Assembly: GCA_022788205.1 (NCBI GenBank)
Contig: JALEVQ010000044.1
Coordinates: forward strand, 1-47,040
DNA length: 47,040 nucleotides
Reading direction: 5' to 3'
DNA from: Robinsoniella sp.
Lineage (GTDB): Bacteria > Bacillota > Clostridia > Lachnospirales > Lachnospiraceae
The notes beneath the pieces are model-generated. The model did not search any database. It was given only the letters and a program-made list of their open reading frames with translations, and had not been told where the DNA came from. Shown in pieces: positions 16,547 through 25,054 of the stretch; the first letter of the stretch is position 1; each line of letters begins with the position of its first letter. The position numbers and the translations under genes were made by a program.

Positions 16547-17488
16547 ATGATTAAAATTTTCCGCACGATGGATGGAGAGATCCAGCATGTAAATGAAGCA
16601 CAGGAGGGATGCTGGATCGCACTGATCAATCCGACCGCGACAGAAATTCTGGAGACTTCCCAAAAATACAAGATTGAGGTAGATGACTTAAGAGCACCGC
16701 TGGATGATGAGGAGCGCTCCCGTATCGAGGTGGGCGATAATTATACGATGGTCCTTGTCGATGTCCCGACGATTGAAGAGCGAAACGACAAAGACTGGTT
16801 TGGAACGATCCCTATGTCGATCATTGTGACTGACAAGCTGATTTTTACCGTGTGTCTGGAAGATACCTCCGTCCTGTCAGCATTCATGGACGGGAGAGTG
16901 CGAAATTTTTATACCTACATGAAGACACGCTTTATCTTGCAGATCCTGTATAAGAATGCCAGTATGTATCTTCATTATCTGCGTATCATTGACAAAAAGA
17001 GTGAAGTGGTAGAGAAAAAATTACACGGCTCGCCGAAAAATCAGGAAGTCATCGAACTTTTGGAGTTGGAAAAGAGTTTGGTGTACTTCACGACCTCACT
17101 GCGGTCGAACGAGGTGGTTTTGGAGAGGTTGCTGAAGACGGAGACGATCAAAAAGTATCCGGAAGATACAGAGCTGCTGGAAGATGTCATCATCGAGAAC
17201 AAGCAGGCAATCGAGATGGCGAATATCTACAGTGGAATTTTGAGCGGTATGATGGATGCGTTTGCGTCTGTGATTTCAAACAATCTGAATGGAGTCATGA
17301 AATTTCTGGCGACGGTGACGATTGTACTCTCGATTCCGACGATGATTTACAGCGCATACGGCATGAATGTGAAAGCAGAAGGGATGCCGTTTGCAAATGA
17401 TCCGCTCGGATTTTTGTATGTGATCCTGTTTTCGATTGTGGTCACAATTGTGGTTGCAATGGTTTTCTCAAAAAAGGATCTTTTTTAA
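16547..17488 (+). CDS. corA: CorA family divalent cation transporter (second copy)
   Basis: A 313-residue CorA-type protein close in length to classical CorA. The N-terminal two-thirds is the cytoplasmic funnel with long acidic helices. Two C-terminal helices follow (MKFLATVTIVLSIPTMIYSAYG and LGFLYVILFSIVVTIVVAMVF), with YGMN at the end of the first and a basic tail SKKDLF. It probably mediates Mg2+ uptake. It is clearly different in sequence from the copy at 4961. AAAGGGG lies nine bases before the ATG. It sits behind a consensus promoter and a 215-base leader with a small ORF and a terminator-like hairpin, so its expression is probably controlled after initiation. Confidence 0.92.
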   Translation: MIKIFRTMDGEIQHVNEAQEGCWIALINPTATEILETSQKYKIEVDDLRAPLDDEERSRIEVGDNYTMVLVDVPTIEERNDKDWFGTIPMSIIVTDKLIFTVCLEDTSVLSAFMDGRVRNFYTYMKTRFILQILYKNASMYLHYLRIIDKKSEVVEKKLHGSPKNQEVIELLELEKSLVYFTTSLRSNEVVLERLLKTETIKKYPEDTELLEDVIIENKQAIEMANIYSGILSGMMDAFASVISNNLNGVMKFLATVTIVLSIPTMIYSAYGMNVKAEGMPFANDPLGFLYVILFSIVVTIVVAMVFSKKDLF

Positions 17489-17491
17489 CTG

Positions 17492-17515
17492 AAAGCGGAT
17501 ACGCTGATCCGCTTT
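17492..17515 (+). other. Hairpin after the second corA
   Basis: AAAGCGGAT and ATCCGCTTT form a perfect nine-pair stem with a six-base loop four bases after the stop. No T-run follows, so it may act as a transcript-end or stability element; a terminator role is uncertain. Confidence 0.5.
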
Positions 17516-17557
17516 ACAATGTGTTAGTGAAAGAAAGGATGCAGTTGTGGATGTATT

Positions 17558-17588
17558 TTGACGGTTGCGGCTTTTAGGCGGATATAGT
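17558..17588 (+). promoter_or_regulatory. Possible promoter of the rhomboid-like gene
   Basis: TTGACG (17558-17563) and TATAGT (17583-17588) are 19 bases apart, longer than ideal. If used, transcription begins near 17595, which excludes the more upstream start codons of the following gene. Confidence 0.45.
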
Positions 17589-17639
17589 ATGAAAGACGCA
17601 CTGGAGCGGAGTTCTCGACATCTGCAGAAGGGTATGTTT

Positions 17640-18497
17640 ATGAAGTTTATTGACAAATTACAGAGGAAATTCGGGCGCTATGCGATTCCGAATCTGACCA
17701 TGTATATCATCATCCTCTATGCGGCAGGATATATTCTGGAACTTTTTCAGCCTTCTTTTCTATCATATCTGACGCTTGAGCCGGCATTGATTCTGAAAGG
17801 TCAAATCTGGAGGCTGGTGACATGGCTCTTGATTCCGCCGGGAAGCCTTGATATTTTTACATTGATTATGCTGGCGGTGTATTATTCGCTGGGAACGACA
17901 CTGGAGCGGACATGGGGAACGTTCCGCTATAATCTTTACATTTTTACAGGTGTGTTGTCGACTCTGATCGGGGCTTTTATCGTGTATGCGATTTTTGCAG
18001 CGCAGGGAGTTCAGGTGATGATGGGAACAACATTCAACACGTATTATGTCTCACTTTCTATTTTCCTGGCATTTGCTGTGAGCTATCCGAATATGCAGAT
18101 GCTGCTGTATTTTATCATTCCGATCAAGATTAAATGGCTGGCGCTTTTGGATGGAATTTATATTCTCTACGCTTTCATAAGAAGCGACTGGGTAAATCGT
18201 GTCGTGATCATCGCTTCACTGTTTAACTTTTTACTGTTTTTCCTGGGAGGTCTTCAGTATTGGCGTGTATCTCCTTCTGAGATCCGCAGAAAGCAGAGAT
18301 TTAAAAAACAGGTGAATATGGGTTCTCATTCCCATACAGGAAAGAAAAATCAGGTCACGAAACACAAATGTGCCATCTGCGGAAGAACAGAGTTGGACGG
18401 AGATGATCTGGAGTTCCGTTTCTGCTCAAAGTGTGACGGGAATTATGAATACTGCCAGGATCATTTGTTCACCCATGAACATGTACACAAGAAGTAA
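17640..18497 (+). CDS. Rhomboid-like membrane protein with C-terminal Cys/His cluster, probably inactive as protease
   Basis: About 285 residues. Six to seven helices (20-220) follow the rhomboid layout, including WRLVTWLLIPP and ERTWGTFRYNLY, which match the L1 loop region. Where rhomboids carry GASG before FALLFPN, this protein has NTYYVSLSIFLAFAVSYPN, so the nucleophilic Ser aligns with Tyr. The helix expected to hold the catalytic His reads LFNFLLFFLGG. The soluble tail has CAICGR, then FCSKC and EYCQDHLFTHEHVHK, enough Cys and His for one or two zinc sites. The start at 17640 is chosen because GAAGG (17627-17631) is eight bases upstream; longer starts at 17589 and 17565 exist. The role is unknown. 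Confidence 0.75.
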   Translation: MKFIDKLQRKFGRYAIPNLTMYIIILYAAGYILELFQPSFLSYLTLEPALILKGQIWRLVTWLLIPPGSLDIFTLIMLAVYYSLGTTLERTWGTFRYNLYIFTGVLSTLIGAFIVYAIFAAQGVQVMMGTTFNTYYVSLSIFLAFAVSYPNMQMLLYFIIPIKIKWLALLDGIYILYAFIRSDWVNRVVIIASLFNFLLFFLGGLQYWRVSPSEIRRKQRFKKQVNMGSHSHTGKKNQVTKHKCAICGRTELDGDDLEFRFCSKCDGNYEYCQDHLFTHEHVHKK

Positions 18498-18615
18498 AAG
18501 AGGTGGCAGTTTGCACGGTCAGTGTTTTAGCGTTGCAGACAAGGCAGCACGTTTGGCACAGAGATAGGGTGAAAAGAAATGGAAAAGCGGATGAGAGAGA
18601 ATGAGGAGGAATGCT

Positions 18616-20052
18616 ATGAAGAAAACAAAAATTATTTGTACGATGGGACCAAACTCAAACGATAGAAACCTTGTGATGGAGCTTGCCAGAAACGGCATGG
18701 ATCTGGCGAGATTTAATTTCTCACACGGAGATTACGAAGAACACAGCATGAGAGTGAAGCTGGTGAAGAGTGTCCGGGAGGAACTCGACAAGCCGATTCC
18801 TCTGATCTTGGACACAAAGGGACCGGAGATCCGGACGGGGCTTTTAAAAGATGGAAAGAAAGTGACATTGAAAGAGGGCGCTTCGTTCAGTCTCTGTGTC
18901 GATGAGATCGTGGGAGATCAGAGCCGCTGTTCCATCACCTACAAACAGCTTCCGCAGGATCTGAAATCAGGGGATCGTATCTTGATTGATGACGGTTTGA
19001 TTGAGCTGATTGTGGGAAAAATCACCCCGAAAGAGATTCAGTGTATCGTCAAAAACGGTGGTGAACTCGGGGAAAAGAAAGGCATCAACGTGCCGAATGT
19101 CAGCGTGAAGCTTCCGGGTGTCACAGACAAGGACAAACAGGATATCTTGTTTGGAATCGAACAGGGTTTTGACTATATCGCTGCATCGTTCGTGCGCAAT
19201 GCTGAGTGTATCAAAGAGATCCGGGCATTGCTGAAAGAGCACCATGCAGAGCATATCGGTATCATCGCCAAGGTTGAAAATGCAGAAGGAGTGCAGAACA
19301 TCGATGAGATTATTGCGGCATCCGATGGTGTCATGGTGGCGAGAGGGGATCTCGGTGTGGAAATTCCGGCGGAGGAAGTGCCATACATCCAGAAGATGAT
19401 TATCCAAAAATGTAATGAGCAAGTAAAACCTGTCATCACAGCGACTCAGATGCTCGACTCCATGATCCGCAACCCAAGACCGACCAGAGCGGAGGCGGGA
19501 GATGTGGCAAATGCCATCTATGACGGAAGCGATGCCATCATGCTTTCCGGTGAGACGGCGATGGGGAAATATCCGGTGGAGGCAGTCCGCATGATGGCGA
19601 AGATTGCGGAGAACACAGAGATGCATCTCGATTTCGAGCAGCAGATGGTGCGCAACAAGCGTCACAAGAATCTGAATATTTCTTCTGCGGTGGGATTGTC
19701 GACGGTGCACACTGCATCGAACTTAAATGCCAGCTGTATTATCACCCCGACGATTTCTGGTCAGACGGCGCGTCTGATCTCGAATTTCCGCCCGCAGATG
19801 CCAATCTATGCGATCTCACCAAACAAAGATGCGGTACTTCGCATGCAGCTTTACTGGGGTGTGTATCCGTTCAAGGGAATGGGAGAGATGTCCACCCAGA
19901 ATATCATCGAGAATTCTGTCCATCTGGTGCGCCAGAAAGGTCTGGTACAGAAAGGGGAGCTGATTGTGCTGACAGCAGGAGACCCTGCCACAAATATGGT
20001 GACCGGAGAAGGTGCGATGACAAATATGATGCATGTGATCGAAGCAAAATAG
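18616..20052 (+). CDS. pyk: Pyruvate kinase
   Basis: 478 residues, the short form without the extra C-terminal phosphoenolpyruvate-synthase-like domain of Bacillus. It transfers phosphate from phosphoenolpyruvate to ADP, the last step of glycolysis. The N-terminus is KKTKIICTMGPNS, with FNFSHGDYEEH, LDTKGPEIRTG and the signature GIIAKVENAEGVQNIDEI, whose Lys and Glu form the active site and metal ligand. MVARGDLGVEIP, ITATQMLDSMIRNPRPTRAE and IYDGSDAIMLSGETA follow. AGGAGG (18604-18609) six bases before ATG 18616 decides among three in-frame starts (18601, 18616 and one frame-shifted). The next gene starts 16 bases later. Confidence 0.97.
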   Translation: MKKTKIICTMGPNSNDRNLVMELARNGMDLARFNFSHGDYEEHSMRVKLVKSVREELDKPIPLILDTKGPEIRTGLLKDGKKVTLKEGASFSLCVDEIVGDQSRCSITYKQLPQDLKSGDRILIDDGLIELIVGKITPKEIQCIVKNGGELGEKKGINVPNVSVKLPGVTDKDKQDILFGIEQGFDYIAASFVRNAECIKEIRALLKEHHAEHIGIIAKVENAEGVQNIDEIIAASDGVMVARGDLGVEIPAEEVPYIQKMIIQKCNEQVKPVITATQMLDSMIRNPRPTRAEAGDVANAIYDGSDAIMLSGETAMGKYPVEAVRMMAKIAENTEMHLDFEQQMVRNKRHKNLNISSAVGLSTVHTASNLNASCIITPTISGQTARLISNFRPQMPIYAISPNKDAVLRMQLYWGVYPFKGMGEMSTQNIIENSVHLVRQKGLVQKGELIVLTAGDPATNMVTGEGAMTNMMHVIEAK

Positions 20053-20068
20053 ACAGGAAGAAAATCAT

Positions 20069-22018
20069 ATGAAAAAAATGTCAAAGGATTCCAGAACACG
20101 GGGTGCCAAGGCGATTGCGGCGGCAGCCGTGCTCTGTATTGTGAGTCTGCTGGCATGGAAGGGAGAGGGATTTGACGCGGCAAAACTGTCAATCTCTCTC
20201 TTTTTTGCTGTGCTCGCAGGCGTTTTTGTTTGGAAGAAAGAAAATTTTACAGAGAAAACAGGAATTTTGGTATCCATTCTGATACCATTATCCTCTTTTT
20301 TGTGCACGGAACTTTACACCCATGCTCCATGGGATCTTTCGGTTCCTATTTTTGTGATTAACTTACTCTTTTATTTCTTTTTATATGGAATCTTTACATT
20401 CTTGACGGGAAGTGTGAGGAGGGGATATCTGATTGCCACTCTGATCCCGATGATCGCAGGGCTGGCGAATTATTTTGTGGTCAGTTTCCGGTCATCGCCG
20501 GTGGTGCCGTGGGATCTGTTTTCTCTCGGGACAGCTGTCACGATCACGGACAATTATACCTTCAATCTGACATACCGCGCAGCGTTTGTACTCATCGCCT
20601 TTGTGTGGATGATTCTTCTGTCTTCCAAGGTGGATATCAAGATCAAAAGAGCAAAGATCAGAGTGCCGGGATTTGTGATGTGCTGCCTTTGTATGGCAGG
20701 GTACCTCGGGTCGATCCGAACAGAGGCTGTCATGGAGTCCGCAGGGTTTGAAGAGATCTCTTCTGGACTGAATATGGTTTACAGAAAGAATGGATTTATG
20801 GGATCTTTTTTCTCGAATTTGAGGTATATCAATGTGGAAAAGCCACAGAATTATTCTCCTGAGAAAGTACAGGAAATCGAGAAACAGTACCAGGCGGCAG
20901 AAAATGTACAGGAAGAACAGCCAAATTTGATTGTGATCATGAATGAGGCATTTGCGGATCTGTCGTACCTGGCAGATTTTGAGACGAATGAGGATTATAT
21001 GCCAAATTTCCATGCATTGAAAGAAAATACCGTGAAAGGCAATCTGTTTGTCGGGGTAAAGGGGGGCAATACCGCAAACACAGAATTTGAATTCCTGACA
21101 GGAGATACGCTTGCTTTTCTGCCTCCGGGCAGTGTCGCCTACCAGCAGTTTGTCAAAGGGGAAACGCCCTCCCTGGCAGATCACCTGGAGAAACTTGGCT
21201 ACACTACGCTTGCCATCCATCCCTACTATCCGACAGGGTGGAACCGGCAGGAGGTATATGAGGAATTTGGCTTTGATGAGATGCTCTTTCTAGAGAGTTT
21301 TGAGAACCCGGAGAAGATTCGTGAATACGTCAGTGATCAGTCTGCATTTGCGAAGATCATGGAAGAATATGAGAAAAGAGAGGACGAAAGACCGCTCTTT
21401 GTGTTTGAGGTGACGATGCAGAATCATGGCGGGTACAGCAAAGAGTATCCCGGATTTGAGCCGACGATCAAGCTGACGCAGATCACAGATCAGACCGATC
21501 AAGTGCGTGCCACAGAAAAGTATCTGACTCTGATTCGGAAAAGTGATGAGGCGTTTGGAGAGCTTCTGGATTATTTCTCGGGTCAGCAGGAAAAGACGGT
21601 GATTTTGATGTTCGGCGATCATCAGCCGGCGGACGACATTGCAGATCCGATCTTGAAGCTCAACGGTATAGACAGGGAAGCATCTCTCGAGGAATATCAG
21701 AAAGGTTATGTGGTGCCGTTTGTGATCTGGGCGAATTACGAGATAGAGGAAGAGAACATTGACAAGATCAGCGCAAACTATTTAGGGACAGTGCTGATGG
21801 AAAAAGCAGGATTGCCTCTGAGCGGTTATCAGACGTATCTAAGTCAGCTCAGAGAAGTGATGCCGGTGATCACCTCTGGAGTGGTGATTGATCAGGAAAA
21901 TGTCTATCACACTTTATCAGAGGAGGTGCTGGAAAAAGAACGGAATGAATATGCAATTTTACAGTATAATCATTTAGTAGATCCATCCAACAGAGAAGAT
22001 ACATTTTTTGAGAATTAA
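20069..22018 (+). CDS. LTA synthase/phosphoglycerol transferase family sulfatase-fold protein
   Basis: A 649-residue protein with five membrane helices in the first 215 residues and an extracellular sulfatase-fold domain. Catalytic features are LIVIMNEAFADLSYL (metal-binding Glu about 293), GGNTANTEFEFLTG (nucleophilic Thr about 335-340) and LMFGDHQP (Asp-His about 517-518). LtaS-type enzymes use phosphatidylglycerol to build glycerolphosphate chains; others decorate glycans. HPYYPTGWNRQEVYEEFGFDEMLF is the typical block before the last metal site. It follows pyk by 16 bases and is probably co-transcribed from it. Teichoic acid synthesis is inferred from family only. Confidence 0.9.
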   Translation: MKKMSKDSRTRGAKAIAAAAVLCIVSLLAWKGEGFDAAKLSISLFFAVLAGVFVWKKENFTEKTGILVSILIPLSSFLCTELYTHAPWDLSVPIFVINLLFYFFLYGIFTFLTGSVRRGYLIATLIPMIAGLANYFVVSFRSSPVVPWDLFSLGTAVTITDNYTFNLTYRAAFVLIAFVWMILLSSKVDIKIKRAKIRVPGFVMCCLCMAGYLGSIRTEAVMESAGFEEISSGLNMVYRKNGFMGSFFSNLRYINVEKPQNYSPEKVQEIEKQYQAAENVQEEQPNLIVIMNEAFADLSYLADFETNEDYMPNFHALKENTVKGNLFVGVKGGNTANTEFEFLTGDTLAFLPPGSVAYQQFVKGETPSLADHLEKLGYTTLAIHPYYPTGWNRQEVYEEFGFDEMLFLESFENPEKIREYVSDQSAFAKIMEEYEKREDERPLFVFEVTMQNHGGYSKEYPGFEPTIKLTQITDQTDQVRATEKYLTLIRKSDEAFGELLDYFSGQQEKTVILMFGDHQPADDIADPILKLNGIDREASLEEYQKGYVVPFVIWANYEIEEENIDKISANYLGTVLMEKAGLPLSGYQTYLSQLREVMPVITSGVVIDQENVYHTLSEEVLEKERNEYAILQYNHLVDPSNREDTFFEN

Positions 22019-22021
22019 GTC

Positions 22022-22050
22022 TTGACAAGACAAAACAGGATAGGTATATT
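22022..22050 (+). promoter_or_regulatory. Sigma-A promoter of lysA
   Basis: TTGACA (22022-22027), 17 bases, TATATT (22045-22050), four bases after the stop of the preceding gene. Confidence 0.8.
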
Positions 22051-22126
22051 TTAGCCATAACTGGTAAGCGGAGTATTTTGAAGGGCAGGCAGTTATGAAC
22101 ACATAAGAGTGAGGAGCGACAAAACA

Positions 22127-23398
22127 ATGAAAAAACAGCCTTTTGTAACACTGGAACAAGTAAAAGAGATGACCAAGACGTACCCTACACCTTTTCACCT
22201 GTACGATGAAAAAGGAATTCGCAGAAATGTAGAGGCGCTGAAACAAGCATTTTCCTGGAATCCGGGATATAAAGAATATTTTGCGGTAAAAGCAACACCA
22301 AACCCATTTCTGATTCAGATTTTAAGAGAGTACGGCTGCGGCTGTGACTGCTCTTCTATGACGGAGCTGATGTTGTCTGACGCGATCGGGGCATCTGGGG
22401 ATGACATTATGTTTTCCTCAAACGATACGCCGGCAGAAGAATTCAAAAAAGCAGCAGAATTGAATGGTATCATCAATCTCGATGACATCACACACATCGA
22501 TGTGGTGGAGAAGACGCTTGGACATCTTCCGAAAAAGATGAGCTGCCGCTATAATCCGGGCGGATTGTTTAAGATCAGCAACAGTATCATGGACAACCCG
22601 GGCGATGCGAAATATGGCATGACGACAGAACAGATTTTTGAGGCATTCAAGATTATGAAGGCGAAAGGTGTGGAAGAATTCGGAATTCACGCATTTTTGG
22701 CGAGCAATACGGTGACAAACGACTATTATCCGATGCTGGCAAAGGTTCTGTTTGAACTTGCCGTGAAATTAAAGGAAGAGACAGGCGCACAGATTAAATT
22801 TATCAATCTCTCCGGCGGAATTGGAATTCCTTATCGCCCGGATCAGGAGCCAAATGACATTGCTAAGATCGGGGAAGGCGTCAAGAAAGCATATGAAGAG
22901 ATTTTAGCTCCGGCAGGCATGGCGGATGTGGCGATCTACACAGAGCTGGGACGTTTTATGATGGGTCCATATGGATGCCTTGTCACAAAGGCGATCAACG
23001 AGAAGCATACGCATAAAGAATACATCGGTGTGGATGCGTGTGCGGTCAACCTGATGCGTCCGGCCATGTATGGGGCATATCACCATATCACAGTTCTCGG
23101 CAAAGAGGATGCACCGTGCGATCACAAGTATGATGTGACAGGATCTCTCTGCGAGAACAACGACAAGTTCGCGATTGACCGGATGCTCCCTGAGATTGAG
23201 CTGGGAGATTACCTGGTGATCCATGATACAGGGGCGCACGGATTTGCGATGGGATACAATTACAACGGAAAGCTGAAATCGGCGGAATTGCTTCTGCGTG
23301 AGGATGGAAGTGTGCAGATGATCAGAAGGGCAGAGACACCGAAAGATTATTTTGCAACGTTTGACTGTTTTCCGATTTATGAAAAACTGATTCGATAA
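22127..23398 (+). CDS. lysA: Diaminopimelate decarboxylase (fold III PLP enzyme)
   Basis: 423 residues from ATG 22127; a GTG at 22109 is also in frame, but GAGGAG sits correctly for the ATG. The PLP-binding Lys is in YFAVKATPNP, the phosphate-binding glycine region is LSGGIGIPY, and ELGRF and SLCENNDKF supply the C-terminal domain residues, with the catalytic Cys in SLCEN. It decarboxylates meso-diaminopimelate to lysine. Compared with E. coli LysA, SLCENND replaces the usual GPICESGD, so assignment to this branch rather than another fold III decarboxylase is likely but not certain. It has its own promoter; a perfect 16-pair hairpin follows. Confidence 0.85.
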   Translation: MKKQPFVTLEQVKEMTKTYPTPFHLYDEKGIRRNVEALKQAFSWNPGYKEYFAVKATPNPFLIQILREYGCGCDCSSMTELMLSDAIGASGDDIMFSSNDTPAEEFKKAAELNGIINLDDITHIDVVEKTLGHLPKKMSCRYNPGGLFKISNSIMDNPGDAKYGMTTEQIFEAFKIMKAKGVEEFGIHAFLASNTVTNDYYPMLAKVLFELAVKLKEETGAQIKFINLSGGIGIPYRPDQEPNDIAKIGEGVKKAYEEILAPAGMADVAIYTELGRFMMGPYGCLVTKAINEKHTHKEYIGVDACAVNLMRPAMYGAYHHITVLGKEDAPCDHKYDVTGSLCENNDKFAIDRMLPEIELGDYLVIHDTGAHGFAMGYNYNGKLKSAELLLREDGSVQMIRRAETPKDYFATFDCFPIYEKLIR

Positions 23399-23421
23399 GA
23401 CATATCCAAGGCGAGAGAGCC

Positions 23422-23461
23422 GAGGTGCCGCAAAAAGAGCACACACTTTTTGCGGCACCTC
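23422..23461. terminator. Hairpin between convergent genes
   Basis: GAGGTGCCGCAAAAAG (23422-23437) and CTTTTTGCGGCACCTC (23446-23461) are perfectly complementary around an eight-base loop. No long T-run follows on either side, but the position, immediately after lysA and one base before the acyltransferase stop, fits a shared terminator. Confidence 0.7.
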
Positions 23462-23462
23462 A

Positions 23463-24488
23463 TCATTTTCGGAAGAAAAGCTGATAGATCCACTGAAAAC
23501 ACTGGGAGAGGATCAGGGAGCACACAAACACGGCTGGAACGATGATCGGGTAATAGACCAGACGATCTTCCATGAACAAGATGGAGCTGTTTAACTTCTG
23601 ATAAAAGATCTGGTCAAAAATGTAGGAGACGAGGTATGTTCCAAAGGAGAGAACCGAGATCTGAACGATCAACTTTTGTACCCATTTTGGCAGGTGCGAC
23701 AGATCCAATTTTTGAATCAGGGCAAACACAAGAGCGGAGGATACCACATTTTGGAATCCGCCCCATCCATTGTAGATTGCCCAGACAAATTTCTCGCCGT
23801 GGCAGAAATAGATGTTGAAGGCAGTACAGAATGAGATCCATAGGAGCAGAAAAAGAGCGAGAAAACGCTTCTTTGTGCGCGGGGGATATTCCATCAAGTA
23901 GGCACCTAAAAAGTAGTAGGAGACGGGGTAAAAGCCCTGCCACCAGTTTGGAATGATTTCCTGGCAATAGTTGATGGTGGTGGGCAAGGTAGTCAGTGCG
24001 AGAAAAGAAAGCACGAGAACTTGTTTTTGCCTTTTTGTCCCCAGATTTTGGTAAATCAGATTTAAAAACGGGATGATCAGAAACAGCCCGAGATACATTT
24101 CAACATACCAGCTATACTGCGCCGCAGTGAAATCAAAAATGCTGAGGAATGCGGATAAGAGAGTGTAGGGTGTCCCTTTGTAAAAGTAATTGAAGATCAT
24201 GCAGGCGATGCAGGACAAAAGATAAATAAAAAGTGTGTGGCGTACACCGCGGTAATATTGTCTGCTGAGCGTCTTACGGTTCATCAGAGCGCCGGTCACG
24301 AGAAGAAACAGTGGGACACAGATCATAAAGAGTGTGCGCATGCCGGTCATAACATACATGCGCGGCGTGGCGACGGGGATCGAGTAGAAACCATTGTTAT
24401 AAAAAAAGTGGACAGACAGTACCGTAAAGACAGCGATACATTTTGTGAGATCGAGATTCAAGTTTCTTTTTTTTACTTCCATAATCAT
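23463..24488 (-). CDS. Acyltransferase family 3 membrane protein
   Basis: A 341-residue protein with about ten membrane helices, of the acyltransferase_3 (OafA/YrhL-like) family. The first helix carries LTKCIAVFTVLSVHFFYNNG, with the family's conserved His. Other family traits are MTGMRTLFMICVPLFLLVTGALMNRK and the aromatic-rich AAQYSWYVEMYLGLFLIIPFLN. Such proteins O-acetylate or otherwise acylate cell-surface sugars. AGGAGG lies four bases before the first ATG and ten before a second (MEVKK, 24482); either may be used. No glycan operon surrounds it, so the acceptor is unknown. It is convergent with lysA. Confidence 0.85.
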   Translation of the reverse strand: MIMEVKKRNLNLDLTKCIAVFTVLSVHFFYNNGFYSIPVATPRMYVMTGMRTLFMICVPLFLLVTGALMNRKTLSRQYYRGVRHTLFIYLLSCIACMIFNYFYKGTPYTLLSAFLSIFDFTAAQYSWYVEMYLGLFLIIPFLNLIYQNLGTKRQKQVLVLSFLALTTLPTTINYCQEIIPNWWQGFYPVSYYFLGAYLMEYPPRTKKRFLALFLLLWISFCTAFNIYFCHGEKFVWAIYNGWGGFQNVVSSALVFALIQKLDLSHLPKWVQKLIVQISVLSFGTYLVSYIFDQIFYQKLNSSILFMEDRLVYYPIIVPAVFVCSLILSQCFQWIYQLFFRK

Positions 24489-24505
24489 AATACCTCCTGA
24501 TACTC

Positions 24506-24534
24506 ATCATACCTCTTTATAAGAGTCAATGCAA
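24506..24534 (-). promoter_or_regulatory. Promoter of the acyltransferase gene
   Basis: On the minus strand TTGCAT (24534-24529), 17 bases, TATGAT (24511-24506). The predicted start near 24499 leaves only about ten bases before the coding sequence, just enough for the AGGAGG. Confidence 0.65.
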
Positions 24535-24672
24535 ATTATTTTTGGTAGTGTACGCCATCGTCTGGTTGAGATATCATACTGGGACTCTTGGCTGGTTGCT
24601 TGCCGGAAAAATGCAGAACAGTTACAAAAATAGTTATAATTAGAAAAATATTTACAATTTTAAAAAAATCGC

Positions 24673-24701
24673 TTGCAATTTTAAATGTCTTGTGGTATGA
24701 T
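24673..24701 (+). promoter_or_regulatory. Promoter of tRNA-Leu
   Basis: TTGCAA (24673-24678), 17 bases, TATGAT (24696-24701). The start would fall near 24708, some 29 bases before the mature tRNA end. Confidence 0.75.
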
Positions 24702-24736
24702 AATATTCGTTCCGAGAGAACAACAAAAAGAAAAAC

Positions 24737-24820
24737 GCCGGTGTGTCGGAATTGGCAGACGAGACAGACTCAAAATCTGTTATCCGAAAGGGTGTGTGGG
24801 TTCGAGTCCCACCACCGGCA
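24737..24820 (+). tRNA. tRNA-Leu (anticodon CAA)
   Basis: 84 bases without an encoded CCA. The acceptor arm GCCGGTG pairs with CACCGGC. The D region contains AATTGGCAGACGAG, the anticodon stem ACAGA/TCTGT encloses CTCAAAA with anticodon CAA (reads UUG), a long class II variable arm follows (TATCCGAAAGGGTG), and the T arm is GTGGGTTCGAGTCCCAC. It is a single isolated tRNA with its own promoter and terminator. Confidence 0.96.
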
Positions 24821-24832
24821 TGGCAGAGCTGA

Positions 24833-24886
24833 GAGAGCCGAAAATCATTGAGAAATCAATGGTTTTCGGCTCTCTTTCGGCTCCAT
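24833..24886 (+). terminator. Terminator after tRNA-Leu
   Basis: A 19-position stem (24833-24851 with 24856-24874, one U-G wobble) beginning GAGAGCCGAAAATC, with the tetraloop GAAA. A T-rich stretch (ATTTTTAG) occurs ten bases beyond. Confidence 0.75.
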
Positions 24887-25002
24887 TTTTAGTTTTGCTC
24901 CTGTGACAAGAGAAGCGAAAGGATCTCGATGATGGGCAGGATTTGAGAAGATTTTTTTACAGAAAATTTACGGTTTTAAGATCATAAATCTTACTTCGAT
25001 GA

Positions 25003-25022
25003 TTTATCATATAGATGATAAA
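25003..25022 (+). promoter_or_regulatory. Palindrome upstream of the glycerophosphodiesterase
   Basis: TTTATCATATAGATGATAAA has perfect eight-base arms around ATAG. Just before it, ATAAATC and GATTTAT form another inverted pair (about 24985-25007). It lies 32 bases before the start codon, in an operator or leader position. I could not settle a promoter here. Confidence 0.45.
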
Positions 25023-25054
25023 GAAAACAAGGATAAGTTTAGGAGGAAGATTCT

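Noticed and set aside
18967-19710. Long minus-strand frame opposite pyruvate kinase
   Set aside because: Shadow of a highly conserved gene; the composition is Cys/His-rich nonsense.
23422-24886. Shared GAGAGAGCCG at the two hairpins as a repeat
   Set aside because: Ten bases only, and the arms differ completely after that.
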